Below are positions 61,490 through 64,000 of a DNA stretch of 64,000 nt, piece by piece. Origin of the DNA: Caprimulgus europaeus (taxonomy: Eukaryota; Chordata; Aves; Caprimulgiformes; Caprimulgidae). The notes beneath the pieces were generated by a model. The model saw only the letters and a program-made list of their open reading frames with translations, made no database searches and was not told the origin of the DNA. How positions within the stretch are numbered: position 1 is the first letter of the stretch; every line of letters begins with the position of its first letter. Position numbers and translations under genes: made by a program. The stretch is from the NCBI GenBank assembly GCA_907165065.1, contig OU015528.1:25254015-25318014 (forward strand), given 5' to 3'.

Positions 61490-61862
61490 ACACCCTGAGA
61501 GTCACCCATCTGACTACTACCCCCTGCTGCTCTTTCATGTGGGAACTGATGATACCAAGAGCAACCTGGGAACTATCAAAAGGGATTTCAGAGCCCTAGG
61601 AGCAGTGGTCAATGGCCTTGAGGCACGGGTTGTTTTGTCCTTGATCCCACTGGTTAGGGTTGCAGATAAGAAGAGTAAGTGTGTTCTCCAAGTAAACAAC
61701 TGGCTGCGCAAGTGCTGGCAACAGGGTTTTGGTTTCTATGATCATGGGACCCAGTTTGACAATCAACAGCTGCTTGGGAGTGATGGGATCCACCTCACCA
61801 ACAAGGGTGCACGTGCCTTTGCCAATAGACAGGCCAACATCGTAAGGAGAGCTTTAAACTAG
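61490..61862 (+). pseudogene. CR1 ORF1 esterase (SGNH-like) C-terminal part
   Basis: The frame reads SDYYPLLLFHVGTDDTKSN, an RDFRALG block, a VLQVNNWLRKC block, FGFYDHGTQFDNQQLLG, DGIHLTNKGARAFANRQA and ANIVRRALN before TAG at 61860. This is the SGNH-hydrolase-like domain that avian CR1 ORF1 proteins carry downstream of their nucleic-acid-binding part. DGIHL at 61782-61796 supplies the catalytic Asp and His block. The block usually written GTND reads GTDD here (61542-61553), so the oxyanion-hole Asn is replaced by Asp. The nucleophile Ser block (GDS) lies upstream and is not present. The stop is at the normal C-terminus. The Met at 61440 precedes CR1 homology and is not its start. Confidence 0.85.
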
Positions 61863-62029
61863 GAAGGAAGAGGATAAGGCAGAATTATGGAAATTATTGA
61901 GATTATCCAAACAATAAAACAAAACTGAAGGGGGTACAACCCCAGCAAGTGAATGCAGCCAAGCAAGTGCCTGCAGAATGTGTCTGTGGGGTATCCTCAT
62001 TCACCCCTCCTGTAAAACTGGCAAGCTCT

Positions 62030-62816
62030 AACTCCTCTCTGAGGTGCCTGTACACCAGTGCATGCAGCATGGGAAATAAACAGGAAGAGTTAGAGACCTG
62101 TGTGGAGACTTATTGCAGTTACTGAAACATGGTGGGACAGTTCGCACAACTGGAACATTGCCATAAATGGCTATAAGCTTTTTAGGAGTGACAGACCAGG
62201 AAGGTGAGGTGGTGGAGTTACCCTTTACATAAGAGAGCTCCTGGTGTGTATGGAGCTGCTCCTTGGGGTGAATGATGAGAGGGTTGAGTGCTTATGGGTA
62301 AGGAGTAAAGGTCAGACTGACATGGGTGACATAGTAGTGGGTGTTTGCTACAGGCCACCTGGTCAGGAGGAGGATGTGGATGAGGCCTTTTACAGTCAGC
62401 TGAAAGGAGCCTCACAGCTGCAGGCCCTGGTGCTCGTGGGTGACTTCAACTGCCCTAACGCTTGCTGGAGGAATAACAGTGCAAGTCAAATGCAATCAAA
62501 GAGGTTTCTTGAAAGCATTGATGATAACTTTTTCTCACAAATGACTGAAGAGCCAACAAGGAAAGGAGTGCTGCTGGACCTTGTCCTATCAAATAATGAA
62601 GGAGTAGCTGGGGATGTGAAGGTTGGGGGCAGCCTTTGTTGTAGTGACCATGAGATTGTGGAGTTCAGGATACTGCTAAGAGGAAACAGAGCAGTAAGTA
62701 AGACCGCAACCCTGAACTTCAAGCAAACTAACTTTGGCCTATTCAGAGACCTTCTTGGAAGAATCCCATGGGATCAGACCTCCTTGAAGGAAGAGGGGTG
62801 CAAGGGAGCTGCTTAA
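62030..62816 (+). pseudogene. CR1 ORF2 endonuclease domain, broken
   Basis: The ORF2 leader LYTSACSMGNKQEELE (ATG at 62069) is followed by a frame change near 62110, then VTETWWDSSHNWNIA with ETWW at 62124-62135. A TGA at 62205-62207 stands where CGA (Arg) is usual, a typical CpG decay. From 62244 the frame is open: WVRSKGQTDMGDIVVGVCYR, then LVGDFNCPNACW (GDFN at 62439-62450), EEPTRKGVLLDLVLSN and CSDHEIVEF (SDHE at 62643-62654). Catalytic blocks of an APE endonuclease are thus intact in sequence, but the frame is interrupted. A further frame change near 62795 leads into the linker. Confidence 0.9.
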
Positions 62817-63399
62817 TACTCAGACATCACTTCCCCCAGGCTCAAGAACAATGCATCCCTGTGTGCATGAGGTCGAGCAAAGGAGGGAGAAGACGGGTGT
62901 GGATGAACAAGATGCTCCTGGCAAAATTCAAACATAAGCAAGAGGTGTACAAGAGGTGGAAGCAAGGAGAGACCACTTGGGAAGAGTATAAGGGCGTCAT
63001 GAGAACATGCAGAAATGTGACAAGGGATGCCAAGGCCCAAGGCAGGTGAGAGACAAAAAGAAGGGCTTCTTCAAATACATCAATAACAAAAGGAAGGCCA
63101 GGAAAAATGTGGGGCCACTACTGAATAGGGCAGGGTACCTGGTAACAGAGGACATGGAAAAGGCAGAGTTAATGAATGCCTTCTTTGCTTCAATCTTCAC
63201 TGCCAAGGCCACCCCTCAGGAATCCCAAATCCAAGAGACCAGTGAGAGAGTCTGGAAAAAGGAAGACTTTCCTTTGGTCCATGAGTATTGGGTTAGAGAT
63301 TCACTATGCAGCCTTGACACCCGCAGGTCCATGGGCCCTGATGGGATGCACCCACATGTGCTGAGGGACCTGGCTGACACCATTGCTAGGCCACTCTAG
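62790..63399 (+). pseudogene. CR1 ORF2 linker between endonuclease and RT
   Basis: The Lys/Arg-rich linker is carried in two frames: MNKMLLAKFKHKQEVYKRW and EEYKGVMRTCRNVTRDAKA to TGA at 63047, then from about 63044 DKKKGFFKYINNKRKARKN, VTEDMEKAELMNAFFASIF and SMGPDGMHPHVLRDLADTI. The last block is the start of the RT fingers. A TAG at 63397-63399 replaces a sense codon before VIFERSW. The first part matches the orphan fragment at 10205-10386, which belongs to another CR1 copy. Confidence 0.9.
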
Positions 63400-64000
63400 G
63401 TCATCTTTGAGAGGTCATGGCAACCAGGAGAGGTTTCTGAAGACTGGAAGAAGGCAAATGTCACCCCTGTCTTCAATAAGGGTGAGAAGGAGGACCCAGG
63501 GAACTACAGGCCAGTCAACCTTACCTCAATCCCTGGAAAGGTAATGGAACAGCTCATCCTGGAGGCCATCTCTAAGCATGTGAAAAAGAAGGTCATCAGG
63601 GGTAGTCAGCATGGATTCACCAAAGGGAAATCATGCTTAACTAACCTGATTGCCTTCTATGACAGGACAACTGGCTGGATAGACAAGGAGAGGGCAGTGG
63701 ATGTTGTATACTTGGACTTGAGCAAGGCTTTTGATACTGTCTCCCGTAACATCCTCATTGGCAAACTCAAGAAGCCTGGACTTGATGACTGGGAGGTGAG
63801 GTGGATTGAGAACTGGCTGAATGGCAGAGCTCAGAGAGTTGTCATTGGTGGTGTGGAATCAAGTTTAAGGCCTTTATCTAGTGGTGTCCCCCATGGGTCA
63901 ATACTGGGTCTAGTGTTGTTAAACCTATTCATCAGTGACTTAGATGAAGGAACAGAGTGCCTCCTCAGCAAATTTGCTGATGATACTAAACTGGGAGGAG
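63400..64000 (+). pseudogene. CR1 ORF2 reverse transcriptase, partial
   Basis: After the TAG, the RT frame is open from 63400 to 63960: [86 protein letters not shown] and [19 protein letters not shown]. These are RT blocks 1-4, with the DLSKAFD block providing the first catalytic Asp. An extra C near 63961 shifts the frame, so the FADD catalytic box (63974-63985) lies in the +1 frame and the original frame ends at TGA 63979. The rest of the palm and thumb lies beyond the window. Confidence 0.93.

Larger units (their letters stand above)
61490..64000 (+). mobile_element. Long CR1 LINE copy, cut by the window end
   Basis: A plus-strand CR1 runs from the ORF1 esterase C-terminal half through the ORF2 endonuclease, linker and reverse transcriptase to FADD, and continues past base 64000. 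The 5' part (CR1 promoter and ORF1 N-terminus) is not visible upstream of about 61490, so it is 5'-truncated or too diverged there. With over 2.5 kb present it is much longer than the usual bird CR1 copy. It is inactive: in-window damage includes stops at 62205-62207 and 63397-63399 and frame changes near 62110, 62795, 63044 and 63961. Confidence 0.95.

Noticed and set aside
1-64000. tRNA, rRNA, snRNA, bacterial operon, toxin or defence-type gene clusters
   Set aside because: No such genes were recognised on either strand by reading. The window looks like vertebrate nuclear non-coding DNA, so prokaryotic interpretations do not apply.

Overview
The window reads as non-coding avian nuclear DNA. 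It is A+T-rich, with no bacterial-style gene packing and no long open frame outside mobile elements. The repeats are the diagnostic bird set: CR1 LINEs carrying the (ATTCTATG)n 3' tail, and several solo LTRs of endogenous retroviruses with TG...CA ends, three of them with exact 5-bp target-site duplications (TSDs), the class III/ERVL-like size. I could not identify any host protein-coding gene, tRNA, rRNA or known ncRNA. The stretch could be an intergenic desert or part of a very long intron.

Layout. 0-10 kb: plain A+T-rich DNA with a 40-bp tandem duplication (1.72 kb), an old L2-clade LINE remnant whose reverse transcriptase C-terminal frame is still open for 79 codons (4.74-4.98 kb), an old CR1 3' end (6.0 kb) and a solo LTR with CCTTT duplications (6.30-6.91 kb). 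10-22 kb: an orphan internal CR1 piece (10.2 kb), a 5'-truncated LTR (13.6-14.1 kb), a short CR1 3' end (14.2 kb), a long unique stretch, and a CR1 with endonuclease and 3' end but no reverse transcriptase core (about 21.34-22.83 kb). 22-42 kb: mostly unique sequence, a second LTR (29.15-29.73 kb), a CR1 whose terminal octamer is repeated 11 times (33.2-33.7 kb), splice-site-like pairs at 34.6-36.3 kb, a 1,113-bp G+C-rich solo LTR with CAAAA duplications and an internal minisatellite (38.2-39.3 kb), and a CR1 3' end (41.7-42.4 kb). 42-64 kb: (CAA)17 (45.9 kb), a CR1 3' end and a minus-strand solo LTR with ACCCT duplications (47.1-48.5 kb), an older CR1 (53.2 kb), a 216-bp LTR with TGTTGC/GCAACA ends (55.3 kb), and a long CR1 from about 61.49 kb to the window end. 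That last copy holds the C-terminal esterase part of ORF1, the endonuclease and most of the reverse transcriptase up to FADD, broken by stops and frameshifts.

Nothing here forms a cooperating gene system. The recognisable coding matter is decayed LINE sequence, and the LTRs are solo, with no gag, pol or env between paired LTRs. The observations most worth checking are the still-open L2 segment, the octamer array at a CR1 tail, the minisatellite-bearing LTR, and a few unassigned exon-like or open stretches that comparison with other bird genomes or RNA data would settle.
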